DNA of 31,322 nucleotides from a virus. The notes beneath the pieces were generated by a model. That model saw only the letters and a list, made by a program, of their open reading frames with translations. It was not told the origin of the DNA and searched no databases. The stretch is taken from positions 1-31,322 of the IMG/VR virus record IMGVR_UViG_3300012960_000002; one strand, 5' to 3'. The translations under genes and the position numbers were made by a program. This document shows, piece by piece, positions 6,413-13,038 of the stretch. Positions within the stretch are counted from its first letter, which is position 1. Each line of letters starts with the position of its first letter.

Positions 6413-6564
6413 CCGTCTTTCACTTCGTCTTCAAGCTCGGCTAGGGCGGGCTGCCAGGCGGAAGCGGGATCGAGCCTTTCGCGGGCTCGGCGAACCTCGG
6501 CCAAAAGATCGCCGAGTACGTCTTGCTCGATCCCGCTTCCGCCGGCCGGCCTCTCCCTGTCCAC
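6337..6564 (-). CDS. Possible small ORF antisense to the repressor 3' end
   Basis: A 75-codon minus frame from GTG 6564 has GGAGGGG nine bases upstream and a possible promoter just above it. The peptide is acidic and helical in its middle (EQDVLGDLLAEVRRARERLD), which is protein-like. Against it: it overlaps the plus-strand XRE gene by 76 bases, and a perfect 19-bp inverted repeat lies inside it, more typical of a structured non-coding region. I list it as a candidate only. Confidence 0.3.
   Translation of the reverse strand: MDRERPAGGSGIEQDVLGDLLAEVRRARERLDPASAWQPALAELEDEVKDGQPFLLRVASASESKSSSDASVVPS
6457..6543. repeat. Perfect 19-bp inverted repeat with nested 8-bp stem
   Basis: GGCGGAAGCGGGATCGAGC (6457-6475) is exactly complementary to 6525-6543. 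The 49-nt spacer contains a second stem, CTCGGCGA (6486-6493) with TCGCCGAG (6509-6516). The whole could fold as a long hairpin on either strand. No T-tract follows it on either side, so it is not a simple terminator. It lies between the repressor stop and the winged-helix regulator stop, which converge. Confidence 0.8.
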
Positions 6565-6587
6565 CTGTTTGGTCCCCTCCAAAGGTC

Positions 6588-6615
6588 AGATTCTGTGTTG
6601 GCCGGGAGCAGTCAA
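6588..6615 (-). promoter_or_regulatory. Possible sigma-A-type promoter facing the repressor gene
   Basis: On the minus strand TTGACT (6615-6610), a 16-nt spacer and GAATCT (6593-6588) resemble a vegetative promoter. It overlaps a 7-bp inverted repeat (TGTGTTG at 6594-6600 with CAACACA at 6613-6619) that could be an operator. Transcription from it would run through the 19-bp inverted repeat and antisense to the XRE gene. Confidence 0.35.
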
Positions 6616-6626
6616 CACACAGTGAC

Positions 6627-6652
6627 CGGGAATTTCTAGACCCGAGTTTTTT
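6627..6652 (+). terminator. Weak terminator-like element after the repressor gene
   Basis: CCGGG and CCCG flank a 10-nt loop and are followed by AG and T6 (6647-6652). The stem is only 4-5 bp, so this is a weak plus-strand terminator candidate located where rightward transcription from 6143-6412 meets the leftward regulator gene. Confidence 0.3.
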
Positions 6653-6653
6653 C

Positions 6654-7271
6654 TCAGTACCGCGGGACGCTTCGGTCAACCGGCGCGGCCACGAAGGAGG
6701 TCAGGCCGGCGATGACGCGGATCGGCGCCTCCCCTGAAGCGTGCCGGCGCTCGGCACTCGTACGCTCGACGTCGGCGACTTCGTTGAAGGCTCGGCTGAA
6801 GATTCTGTCGACCTCTCTGATGCCCTCGCGGTCGAGCCACATGGGGAAGCGGATCAGGACGTGGTCCGGGTCGAGGTAGAAGCAGCCGTCTTCGAGCGAA
6901 CGAACCATCTCCTCGTGAAGCATCCGAGTGATCGTCGTCTCTGAGGTCGCCTTGACGACCGCAGGCAGTTGCTCCCACTCCTCGGCGTTGATCAGGCGCC
7001 GCTCTACAGCCTTGTAGATGTGTTCCCAGCCCCCACGGGGGCCGCGGCGTTTCTCAACCAGCTCGACAAGCGCCGGCGTCGCGCTCTTCAAGACGTTGAT
7101 CTGATCATAGACCTGGCGCTCTGACTTGCCGGTCACCTTGGCGAGCTGGCCCGGCGTGGCAGGCCCGTCGCCGAGCCGTAGAAGAATCTCATGGCGGAGC
7201 GGGTGCTGCAGCAGCTTATGGACTTCGATCGTCAGCTCGGGGATCGACGCGATGGCAGGTAGGTCAGGCAT
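6654..7271 (-). CDS. ArsR-type winged-helix regulator with C-terminal domain
   Basis: The 205-aa product has an N-terminal winged helix (about residues 12-80): LQHPLRHEILLRLGDGPATP, then LAKVTGKSERQVYDQINVL and a wing with RRGPRGGWEHIYK. The 'hP.R..IL' start and the 'EHiYkA' strand are characteristic of a regulator type abundant in Solirubrobacterales and relatives, which is the main host hint here. The C-terminal 110 residues are helical with a beta segment (CFYLDPDHVLIRFPMWLD) and may sense a ligand or dimerise. ATG 7271 is preferred over an upstream TTG at 7301. It lies between lysis and immunity genes and is a candidate for controlling the late promoters, which is inference only. Confidence 0.75.
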   Translation of the reverse strand: MPDLPAIASIPELTIEVHKLLQHPLRHEILLRLGDGPATPGQLAKVTGKSERQVYDQINVLKSATPALVELVEKRRGPRGGWEHIYKAVERRLINAEEWEQLPAVVKATSETTITRMLHEEMVRSLEDGCFYLDPDHVLIRFPMWLDREGIREVDRIFSRAFNEVADVERTSAERRHASGEAPIRVIAGLTSFVAAPVDRSVPRY

Positions 7272-7339
7272 GCCGTCCGACCCCGTGGAGATGCTTGCCA
7301 AGTCCGCTTACACACGGGCCTCGAAGGGAGGTGACGACC

Positions 7340-7402
7340 TTGCTCCAGATCGCCGAAATCCCCACTGCGGTGCCCACGCTGAAAACCTCGAAGGGCTCCT
7401 GA
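7340..7402 (+). CDS. Possible 20-aa leader peptide
   Basis: GGGAGGTGA lies just upstream of a TTG opening a 20-codon plus-strand frame that ends TGA at 7402, seven bases before a very strong hairpin. The arrangement resembles a leader peptide with attenuator, but no gene follows on the plus strand for almost 2 kb and no family supports it. The rest of 7272-7554 shows no convincing gene. Confidence 0.2.
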   Translation: MLQIAEIPTAVPTLKTSKGS

Positions 7403-7408
7403 ATTGCT

Positions 7409-7447
7409 CGGTCGGGTTGGCTTCCCTCGGCCGGGCCAACCCGACCG
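7409..7447. repeat. Perfect 13-bp hairpin in intergenic region
   Basis: CGGTCGGGTTGGC (7409-7421) is exactly complementary to 7435-7447, with a 13-nt loop. Neither strand has a T-tract after it, so it is not a standard intrinsic terminator. It sits upstream of the winged-helix regulator, where it could be an RNA structure or an operator. Confidence 0.65.
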
Positions 7448-7554
7448 CCTCGTCCCTCGTGGACCGCTCCCCAGATCTCCAGCACGCGGGAAAGCTTAGG
7501 GCGTTGGACGGGAACGTGGGGGTACGCAGACGCACGGCCTACCGAGTTCTCCCC

Positions 7555-7749
7555 TCAGTGCCCGTCCATATCCTCGACGGCTCCATCTCTCCCCACCCAG
7601 AAGTAGTGCCAGATCCTGGAGCCGAAGGCCCGTGCTCGATACATCCCCGCGAGCGTTCCGACCTCCTCAACCGCCTCGCCTTCGCAAGGGGCATCAGGGC
7701 AGCCGACCTCGTGCCAGTCACTCCGGAGTTCTTGGACCGTAAAGAGCAC
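7555..7749 (-). CDS. Hypothetical 64-aa protein
   Basis: The frame from GTG 7749 reads as an ordinary small soluble protein: LFTVQELRSDWHEVGCPDAP, then a strand-rich end (SRIWHYFWVGRDGAVEDMD). Two cysteines lie near residues 17-23. No family is recognised, and the Shine-Dalgarno sequence is poor. It is isolated between the lysis terminator and the regulator gene and would need its own promoter. A longer overlapping frame on the plus strand looks non-coding. Confidence 0.4.
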   Translation of the reverse strand: MLFTVQELRSDWHEVGCPDAPCEGEAVEEVGTLAGMYRARAFGSRIWHYFWVGRDGAVEDMDGH

Positions 7750-7825
7750 CAGAGGAATACTCGACCGTTCCTCACTGCTGCATGTCCGTAGTTCCCCGCC
7801 GAAAGAGGTGCGGCCCCTCGGAACG

Positions 7826-7858
7826 CAAAAAGACCCCCTGCCCGAAGGCAGAGGGTCT
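7826..7858 (-). terminator. Intrinsic terminator of the late/lysis operon
   Basis: On the minus strand AGACCC...CTGCC with a TTCG loop forms a 12-bp stem with one mismatch, followed by TTTTTGCG (T5 at 7826-7830 on plus as A5). It lies 33 bp downstream of the last lysis gene stop and is correctly placed to end leftward late transcription before the regulatory region. Confidence 0.85.
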
Positions 7859-7890
7859 CAGGAGCATGGAGTCGACTAAAGGTCAGAGGG

Positions 7891-8070
7891 TCATCGGCGC
7901 CGCCGGGTCGGTTTCACCAGCTGGCGTTGAGCGAAGCTGATGATCGCCAGCGTCGCCACCGGAATCCACCCCGAGATCTTGTGGGCAGCGGCGGCCGAAG
8001 ACACGCCGATCTGCACCGCCCCCAAGAAGAGGACCGGATCGCTGTAGAAGGCACTCGCGACCGGGCGCAT
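7891..8070 (-). CDS. Small membrane protein, candidate holin
   Basis: The 59-aa product has two hydrophobic segments (about residues 12-29, VLFLGAVQIGVSSAAAA, and 34-47, GWIPVATLAIISFA). It ends in a very basic tail (KPTRRRR), a common holin shape. ATG 8070 overlaps the endolysin stop (TGATG), so the pair is translationally coupled. It is the last gene before a strong terminator. A second small membrane gene at 10280-10474 is the alternative holin; one may act as antiholin. Confidence 0.6.
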   Translation of the reverse strand: MRPVASAFYSDPVLFLGAVQIGVSSAAAAHKISGWIPVATLAIISFAQRQLVKPTRRRR

Positions 8071-9230
8071 CAGTGCTTCCTCCCGTCGTGCAAGAACAAC
8101 CAGCGCTCCTCTTTGCGCCGGTTCAGGAGGCCCTCGACCACGACGCCCCCGGCGTGGCTCCACTTCAGGAACTCGTCGGCGGCGGCCTCGTAGTGGCGGG
8201 CGTTGAGGAGGGACTGCAGCGTGGAGCCTTCGACGGCGCCCGGCCCGCAGTTGAAGGCGAGGGAGATCAGCGCGATCCGCTGGCGGATCGTCAGCGGCAC
8301 ATGGATGTTGCGCTTGACGCCGCGGGCGGCGCTGCGAATGTCGCTGATCAGCCAGCGCATCGCCAGTGCCCGCGAGACGTGCATCCCCGGCTTCACGTCC
8401 GAACCGGTGTGGCCGTAGCCGCCGGTCCACACGTCCGGCTCGGCGATCGTGTCGAGGTAGGCGTGGTCCAGGTAGCCCTCCCACTTCCCGATGAAGCGGG
8501 CGGCGTAGGAGGGCTTCCAGACCGGGCGGGTCGTCTCCGCGGCCGGGGCTTTGATCGCCGAGCTGGCGGCGGCGGAGTGGGTGCCGCGTCGCGGCTTGTG
8601 GTGGCGGGCCTGGTACTGGCGGCGGAAGCTGGCGGCGATGAGCGCCGCAGTGCGCGGGCCGATTTCGCCGTCGACCTCGAGGTGGTGGTCTACCTGGAAG
8701 GCTTCGACGGCTTCCTCAACCCGGCGCCCGAACTTGCGCGGCGGGTGCTTCTTCTTCAGGTAGGCCTTGCCGCCCGGCTCGTGGACGTAGGCGAGGCGGC
8801 GGGTGTACCAGAGGACGCGCTTACCGCGGTCGCCCTTGCGGAGCGTGTCGAAGAGGTCGATGGTGACTTCGCCGGTGAAGTTGACGTGCCACCACTCCTG
8901 GAAGGCTTCGGTCTTCGCCCAGCCGTAGGGGCGACCGTGCTCGTCAATCCAGGCCCGCATCCACGGTTCCTTGAGGTCGACGCAGATCCCGAGGCCGTGA
9001 TTGGACGTGCCAGGGACGGCAGCGTTGCCGCAGAGACCTTTCGCGCACCATTCGTGCCGCTGCTTCTCCTGGCCCGCCAGATCGCGGTAGGTGGATTCGG
9101 GGCCGGTCGGCAGGCACCCCGCCTCAGCCGGGCCGCCGGCGGCGTTCCATGCGCGGGCGGCGGGCTTGGCGAGTCGGCCGCCGGGGATCGCAGCGAGTTC
9201 GGAGGGGGCGAGCTTGCCGTTCTCTGGCAT
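8070..9230 (-). CDS. Three-domain endolysin (M15 peptidase, PG-binding, GH24 lysozyme)
   Basis: The 386-aa product joins three wall-active modules. Residues about 40-120 form an M15/VanY-like DD- or LD-peptidase with zinc ligands His78 (SNHGLG), Asp85 (CVDLK) and His115 (EWWHVNF). Residues about 128-200 are a PG_binding_1 domain (FGRRVEEAVEAFQ, VDGEIGPRTAALI). Residues about 243-386 are a T4-type lysozyme with Glu251 (KWEG), a following Asp and Thr (GGYGHTG), and the RIALISLAFNCGPG helix. It would cut both peptide and glycan of peptidoglycan. There is no signal peptide, so export depends on a holin. The ATG is 7 nt after the -10 box of a late promoter. Confidence 0.9.
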   Translation of the reverse strand: MPENGKLAPSELAAIPGGRLAKPAARAWNAAGGPAEAGCLPTGPESTYRDLAGQEKQRHEWCAKGLCGNAAVPGTSNHGLGICVDLKEPWMRAWIDEHGRPYGWAKTEAFQEWWHVNFTGEVTIDLFDTLRKGDRGKRVLWYTRRLAYVHEPGGKAYLKKKHPPRKFGRRVEEAVEAFQVDHHLEVDGEIGPRTAALIAASFRRQYQARHHKPRRGTHSAAASSAIKAPAAETTRPVWKPSYAARFIGKWEGYLDHAYLDTIAEPDVWTGGYGHTGSDVKPGMHVSRALAMRWLISDIRSAARGVKRNIHVPLTIRQRIALISLAFNCGPGAVEGSTLQSLLNARHYEAAADEFLKWSHAGGVVVEGLLNRRKEERWLFLHDGRKH

Positions 9231-9237
9231 GGGAGCG

Positions 9238-9264
9238 ACGTTAGGCCGACCCCCCGTTGACCCA
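9238..9264 (-). promoter_or_regulatory. Late promoter element, endolysin
   Basis: The minus strand reads GGGTCAACG, 11 nt, TAACGT, CG. The -10-like box ends 7 nt before ATG 9230, so the endolysin mRNA may be leaderless. The GGGTCAA box overlaps, in antisense, the TTGACC of a plus-strand promoter. Confidence 0.75.
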
Positions 9265-9284
9265 TCCGGCCCCAGATCTAGGAT
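9257..9284 (+). promoter_or_regulatory. Plus-strand sigma-A-type promoter
   Basis: TTGACC (9257-9262), a 16-nt spacer and TAGGAT (9279-9284) are followed after 8 nt by GTG 9293. It fits a vegetative promoter producing a leaderless or nearly leaderless mRNA for the plus gene. Its -35 shares bases with the leftward late element. Confidence 0.6.
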
Positions 9285-9292
9285 TCGGCCCG

Positions 9293-9580
9293 GTGAATCC
9301 GTGGGAGCAGATAGGCCGCGTCCTCGCCGAGGCCAAGCGCAACCGACTCCCCTGGAACGCCGCATGGCGCGAAGCAATGCGCACCCTCTCCCCCGAGCGC
9401 ACCGGCGGCCCCGGAATCGACCTCGTCAAGGATGAGCTGGCGAAAGAGCGCGAGCTACAGAAGGAACTGGCACCGTTCTGGCGCGCAGCCTACGAGGACC
9501 GCGAACCGACGTTGGAAGAGTGGGAGAAGGCGTCGAAACAGATCGAGCGCCGTCTAGACGAGATGTTCGCGCCGGCCTAG
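9293..9580 (+). CDS. Hypothetical plus-strand protein in the lysis region
   Basis: The 95-aa product starts MNPWEQIGRVLAEAKRNRLP and is helical and charged (LVKDELAKERELQKELAPFW ... LEEWEKASKQIERRLDEMF), with no signal or membrane segment. No family is recognised. GTG 9293 is chosen because a TAGGAT -10 lies 8 nt upstream. A TTG at 9257 in the same frame falls on the -35. It is divergent from endolysin and overlaps the convergent membrane gene by four bases. Independent strand and promoter suggest a gene expressed in lysogeny. Confidence 0.65.
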   Translation: MNPWEQIGRVLAEAKRNRLPWNAAWREAMRTLSPERTGGPGIDLVKDELAKERELQKELAPFWRAAYEDREPTLEEWEKASKQIERRLDEMFAPA

Positions 9581-10269
9581 CCGGCAGGTCCGCAGCTCGC
9601 CCCAAGCGGACCACAGGCTTTCCCGGTGACGCCTTCGACGGCGTGGTTCACGGAGTCACCCGTTTCCCCTACTACGTCTCCAGCCGCAGAGCCGACGTCT
9701 TCCACTGCTTTACCTGCTCCTTCAGCTATTGGGTTGGCTTTGGAGGACTCAGAGTTGCCATGGCCTTCGGACTTGCCGGGGCTCGCGGCGGCTGGCGCCG
9801 GGTCACCGCGGCTCGGTTCTCCGTTCGTGCCACCTGAAGCCGGCGCAGACGGGGGCTTGCCGCCGCCTTTCGGCGGCACCACGGTCGACGTCGAGTCACC
9901 GCGACCGCGGTCCGGCCTGCCCGATGCAGCCTCGGCGCCGACAGGCGCAACCCGCCCGGGTTCGATCGCACCACCTCCACCCCGCGGCTGCTTGACCTCG
10001 CACTTCGTCAGCTTCAAGAGCTTCCCGCCCTTGTCGACCTTGTAGAAGAGGACGCAGGTAGAGGAGACCGAGCGCTCTTCGTCGGATCGCTGCTTGATGT
10101 TCTGGCACTCGGCGCTGGCCTCTTTGGCGCAGGGGGAATCGGTGACGATGTTGCGGGTATTCTCGCCTCGCAAGCCGACGACCAGGATCAAGGTGAACCC
10201 GAGCACGAAGCCGATCGTCATGCCGGGGTTCCGCTGGACGGCTGAGTAGGAGCGCTGGGCAAAGGTCAT
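9577..10269 (-). CDS. Membrane-anchored, Pro/Gly-rich exported protein
   Basis: The 230-aa product has a short cytoplasmic N-terminus and one membrane anchor (about residues 16-33, GMTIGFVLGFTLILVVGL). A Cys-containing domain (SPCAKEASAECQNIKQ, TCVLFYK, LTKCEVK) follows, then a long disordered Pro/Gly/Ser stretch and a C-terminal CGPLGASCGPAG. Its place between holin-like and endolysin genes suggests a lysis accessory, possibly spanning the wall, but actinobacterial spanin-like proteins are not defined well enough to call it one. ATG 10269 has GAGAGGGA upstream. Confidence 0.6.
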   Translation of the reverse strand: MTFAQRSYSAVQRNPGMTIGFVLGFTLILVVGLRGENTRNIVTDSPCAKEASAECQNIKQRSDEERSVSSTCVLFYKVDKGGKLLKLTKCEVKQPRGGGGAIEPGRVAPVGAEAASGRPDRGRGDSTSTVVPPKGGGKPPSAPASGGTNGEPSRGDPAPAAASPGKSEGHGNSESSKANPIAEGAGKAVEDVGSAAGDVVGETGDSVNHAVEGVTGKACGPLGASCGPAG

Positions 10270-10279
10270 CGCGTCCCTC

Positions 10280-10474
10280 TCAAGGCCCGAAGAAGCGGTC
10301 GACGCCGTGCCCGAGCCAGATCAACACGAGGGCCACCATTGCGGTGATGAGCATGGGATCGATCTGACCCGTGGAGATCTGGCTGTACCCCGCCATCGCA
10401 AGGACGGCGACCGTGATCAGCTTCGCCATAGCCGGCGAGGACTTGCCGTCCCCCTGCTGTCGCTCGCTGGTCAA
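10280..10474 (-). CDS. Small membrane protein, second candidate holin
   Basis: The 64-aa frame (TTG 10474) has two hydrophobic segments (about 17-31, MAKLITVAVLAMAGY, and 41-57, MLITAMVALVLIWLG), separated by a short Gly/Gln/Asp turn, and ends GVDRFFGP. An internal ATG at 10429 would give a 49-aa form, a possible dual start as in some holin/antiholin pairs. It is the first gene after a late promoter element and is followed by the membrane-anchored lysis-region protein. The true start is uncertain because no strong ribosome-binding site is visible. Confidence 0.55.
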   Translation of the reverse strand: MTSERQQGDGKSSPAMAKLITVAVLAMAGYSQISTGQIDPMLITAMVALVLIWLGHGVDRFFGP

Positions 10475-10520
10475 TCACCGGCCCCGCTCGGTTCCTGTGC
10501 TCGGCAGATGCACACTGCCC

Positions 10521-10547
10521 AGTGTGTGCTTCCCGGTCGTTGACCCA
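10521..10547 (-). promoter_or_regulatory. Late promoter element, lysis genes
   Basis: The minus strand reads TGGGTCAACG, 11 nt, CACACT, GGG. It lies in the 74-bp gap between tail fibre and holin-like genes. The -10-like box is part of a 6-bp hairpin (CACACT/AGTGTG, 10511-10526), which could be regulatory. Confidence 0.7.
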
Positions 10548-10548
10548 G

Positions 10549-11313
10549 CTACCAGAGGGTGGCCGTCCAATCCACTTTGATTTTGGTCCCGGCGGCGATT
10601 TTTATGGACCCGATGGCCTTGATTTTGAATTGCGTAGCGGACTTCGATCCTTCTACCAGCCCGGGGACCACCGCGACTTCGGTGGCTTCCGAGCGCCACA
10701 AGGTGAGCTGCACCGCCTTCGGTTCCAGTTTCAGATCGTGCAGCACCGTGATCACGTCGGACTTCTGACCTTCGGCCGTCCAGGTAATTTCCGCCGTCCC
10801 GCTCTGGGTGATCGGAGACCAGTCGTGTGAAGTGGTGCCAGGGGTGATAAGCCCTGCCGTGACGATGGTGAACTCCCGGCGAGCGTTCACCGTTCCCTCC
10901 TGCACGCGGACGGTGGTGCCTGCGCGCAGCTCGCCGGCGCCGTCAGCATCGGTAGCGCGGACCGGCACTGCCCCGACGATCCAGAGGCCGTTTTCTTTCG
11001 TGGTCGTCTGCTTCCAGACCAGGACCCGGTCACCTTCGGCGAGGGTGACCCCGTCGATCGCGTCTCCTGGGTTCAACGCCGTGGCAATTGCGATGTTCGC
11101 GGTCGTGGCGACTCGACACGGCTCCTTGAAGCCGTTCATGGTTGCCGAGCCAGGCGGGCCTTCTTTGCCCGTTTCCCCTTTTTCTCCTTTCGGACCTTCG
11201 GGACCTTCGGGTCCTTCCGGTCCACCCGAAAGCGGCGTGGCGGGCAGCGCCACCTTCGGCCTCACCGCCTTCCTGATCAGGTCCACCGCCAACGTTTTAC
11301 GTGGAACGCGCAT
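10549..11313 (-). CDS. Tail fibre protein with collagen-like segment
   Basis: The 254-aa product has a short N-terminal part and then a Gly-X-Y collagen-like run (about residues 30-56, GPEGPEGPEGPKGEKGE and following), which should form a trimeric stalk. The middle (about 68-165) matches a repeated phage fibre domain (DGVTLAEGDRVLVWKQTTTK, then RATDADGAGEL). The C-terminal 80 residues are beta-rich and may be the receptor-binding or trimerisation tip. ATG 11313 follows the baseplate gene after 3 bp, with GGAGGG about 12 nt upstream. It probably attaches to the distal end of the tail. Confidence 0.8.
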   Translation of the reverse strand: MRVPRKTLAVDLIRKAVRPKVALPATPLSGGPEGPEGPEGPKGEKGETGKEGPPGSATMNGFKEPCRVATTANIAIATALNPGDAIDGVTLAEGDRVLVWKQTTTKENGLWIVGAVPVRATDADGAGELRAGTTVRVQEGTVNARREFTIVTAGLITPGTTSHDWSPITQSGTAEITWTAEGQKSDVITVLHDLKLEPKAVQLTLWRSEATEVAVVPGLVEGSKSATQFKIKAIGSIKIAAGTKIKVDWTATLW

Positions 11314-11316
11314 CGT

Positions 11317-12507
11317 CTATTCACCCTCCGGAACCAGCAAGGTCAGGGCTTCGCCGGTGATCCCGGCCGAGCTGAGCTCCGGCGCGCAGGTCACCTTCAC
11401 CTCGATCTGTCCGGAGGCTCGCTCGGTGACTTTCGCGTCCGTCACGCGCCCGGTCAGCTCCAGCGGTTCGTCGTCTTCGCCGTCGTCGTAGTCGAGGATC
11501 GTGATCGTGTCGCCGAGCCAGTAGTCGATCCCGAACCGGGGCGGCATCCCCTCCCCGGTCTCCTCTTCGTACTGCTCGGGTGCGGCGGTGAAGTCGAAGT
11601 AGGGGATCGGGTAGGCCGCGGCGGCGACGGCGGCTTCCGCGTGAGCTTTCAGCGTCGCGGCTTCCTTTACGTCGTCGAGTTGCTCGCGTTCCTCGAACTG
11701 GCCGTATTTGGCAATCGAGACTGCGTGCTTAGCGAAGTAGGAGGGGTGCAGGGCCTCGGGCGTTTCGCTTTCTTGATCCTTCGGGGCGCCCACGGCCAGG
11801 AACGCGTTGCAGAGTCTCTCGCCAGCGGGGGAGTAGGTGAGCGCGGTCGCGGTGCGCAACCCCCCGCCGGACTCGAAGATCACCGAGTCGGTGAGGTCCG
11901 CGCCTTGGCGCGGGTGGTAGGTGTTGAACTCGACCAGCGTCCCGTCGGTGGCCAGGACCGGGGCGAGCTCGAAGTCGGGGCCGTCGATCACCTCGGACAT
12001 CTCGACCAACGCCTGCCCGATCTCCTTGCTCGGCGCGTAGGTGCGGTCGCGGTTCAACGACGCCGGCAGCGAGCCTTCCACCACGCCGTGATCGGCGGCG
12101 ACGCTCGCGATCAGCGACCACATGATCTGAGACTGGTCTTTGCCGGTGAAGGTCCTTGGTTTCCAGGTGGCGCCTGAGACTTCCCGCACCAGCTTTCGTT
12201 CCAGGTGGAAGAAGGGATCGGAGGCGTTCAGGCCGAGCGTCTGCCCGTCGCCGGATCGGTTGCGCTCAGGGATCACCACCCGGCCGATGAACAGCGGCAG
12301 CGAGAAGCCTTCGGAGTCCTTCAGGGTGATCCGCAGCGCCGTGTCGATCGCGGTCGCCATCTCGCGCGCGTCGTCATCGAGGCTCAGCGGGCAGAAACCC
12401 TGCCGCATCCTGCACAGCCCGAGGTCGGCGTAGCCCCCGGCGTTCCGCTGGTCCAGGCGGGTAAGGACCGTCTGCTCGAGGTCGGTCAAATCGAAGTCGA
12501 GGTACAC
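11317..12507 (-). CDS. Baseplate/minor tail protein (ReqiPepy6 Gp37-like)
   Basis: The 396-aa product resembles the Gp37-like upper-baseplate proteins of actinobacterial siphoviruses. It has an early beta-rich part (TALRITLKDSEGFSLPLFIG), a linker helix with DQSQIMWSLIASVAADHGV, and a late domain (FGIDYWLGDTITILDYDDGE, then GRVTDAKVTERASG). Such proteins form the hub under the distal tail ring. GTG 12507 is 6 nt after the -10 box of a late promoter, so the mRNA may be leaderless; no Shine-Dalgarno sequence is seen. It restarts leftward transcription after the plus-strand island. Confidence 0.7.
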   Translation of the reverse strand: MYLDFDLTDLEQTVLTRLDQRNAGGYADLGLCRMRQGFCPLSLDDDAREMATAIDTALRITLKDSEGFSLPLFIGRVVIPERNRSGDGQTLGLNASDPFFHLERKLVREVSGATWKPRTFTGKDQSQIMWSLIASVAADHGVVEGSLPASLNRDRTYAPSKEIGQALVEMSEVIDGPDFELAPVLATDGTLVEFNTYHPRQGADLTDSVIFESGGGLRTATALTYSPAGERLCNAFLAVGAPKDQESETPEALHPSYFAKHAVSIAKYGQFEEREQLDDVKEAATLKAHAEAAVAAAAYPIPYFDFTAAPEQYEEETGEGMPPRFGIDYWLGDTITILDYDDGEDDEPLELTGRVTDAKVTERASGQIEVKVTCAPELSSAGITGEALTLLVPEGE

Positions 12508-12513
12508 ATGCCC

Positions 12514-12540
12514 AGCGTGGCGCGCGGCCACGTTGACCCC
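12514..12540 (-). promoter_or_regulatory. Late promoter element, baseplate gene
   Basis: The minus strand reads GGGTCAACG, 11 nt, CACGCT, GGG, ending 6 nt before GTG 12507. It lies in the 48-bp gap between divergent start codons, where a leftward promoter is needed. Confidence 0.75.
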
Positions 12541-12542
12541 GC

Positions 12543-12548
12543 TAAGGT
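12543..12548 (+). promoter_or_regulatory. -10 box of the lipoprotein gene
   Basis: TAAGGT (TAnnnT) ends 7 nt before ATG 12556, predicting a leaderless transcript. No -35 is visible at normal spacing, so an activator or a -10-only promoter is likely. Confidence 0.45.
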
Positions 12549-12555
12549 GCGCGCC

Positions 12556-12987
12556 ATGAAGACGCTCGCGGGGGCAGCGGTGGCGGCAGCGATGCTTGTC
12601 GGGTGCGGGTCGGGCGGCAGCACCACGGCGCCAGCGCCGTCGGCAGGCGAGCAGGCGGCGGCGCTCGCCGCCGCGAACGCCTACCAGCGCGCCTTTCTCG
12701 CCCGCGACGCCGAGGCGGCGTGCGACCTCCTCACGGGCGAAGCCAAGCGAGGACTCGCCGACGAACTGGAAATCTCGACCGACCGCGAAGTCAGTTTGAA
12801 AACCGCCTTCGACCTCTTCGGCCCCGAGGACGACGCGAAGCTGCGGCGAGCGATCCGCACCCTTGACGATGGCGATGTGTCGGTCGACGGCGACGCCGCT
12901 ACGGTCGCGCTTCCGAGCGACCGCGCGCTCAAGCTCCAGCGAGTCGAAGGCCGCTGGTACGTGGCCGACACGAATACGAACGGCTAG
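12556..12987 (+). CDS. Predicted lipoprotein (moron)
   Basis: The 143-aa product has a classical lipoprotein signal (MKTLAGAAVAAAMLVGC, lipobox LVGC with Cys17) and a Ser/Gly/Pro linker. Its roughly 100-residue domain resembles NTF2/SnoaL- or DUF4878-like folds of actinobacterial lipoproteins (AYQRAFLARDAEAACDLLTG, VEGRWYVAD). It would be anchored on the outer face of the host membrane. It lies on the strand opposite to the tail genes with its own -10, the usual arrangement of a lysogenic-conversion gene. Superinfection exclusion is a reasonable guess, but no sequence feature proves it. Confidence 0.8.
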   Translation: MKTLAGAAVAAAMLVGCGSGGSTTAPAPSAGEQAAALAAANAYQRAFLARDAEAACDLLTGEAKRGLADELEISTDREVSLKTAFDLFGPEDDAKLRRAIRTLDDGDVSVDGDAATVALPSDRALKLQRVEGRWYVADTNTNG

Positions 12988-13011
12988 CTCCCACACGGAT
13001 CAGCGCGGCGC

Positions 13012-13020
13012 TGCTACCGT
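13012..13020 (+). promoter_or_regulatory. Extended -10 of the secreted-protein gene
   Basis: TGC-TACCGT (TGnTAnnnT) lies about 70 nt upstream of ATG 13091. A start site near 13027 would place the 13039-13065 hairpin in the 5' leader. Confidence 0.35.
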
Positions 13021-13038
13021 CTGCGTACCCGAAAAGCG

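Noticed and set aside
8073-9260. Long plus-strand open frame (395 aa) opposite the endolysin
   Set aside because: It is the antisense shadow of the high-GC endolysin gene; its sequence is Val/Gly/Ala/Arg-biased with no family, and the minus strand carries three recognisable domains.
9577-10269. Collagen-like or surface adhesin call for the Pro/Gly-rich membrane protein
   Set aside because: There is no Gly-X-Y periodicity; the sequence is a disordered linker between an anchor and short Cys-containing parts.
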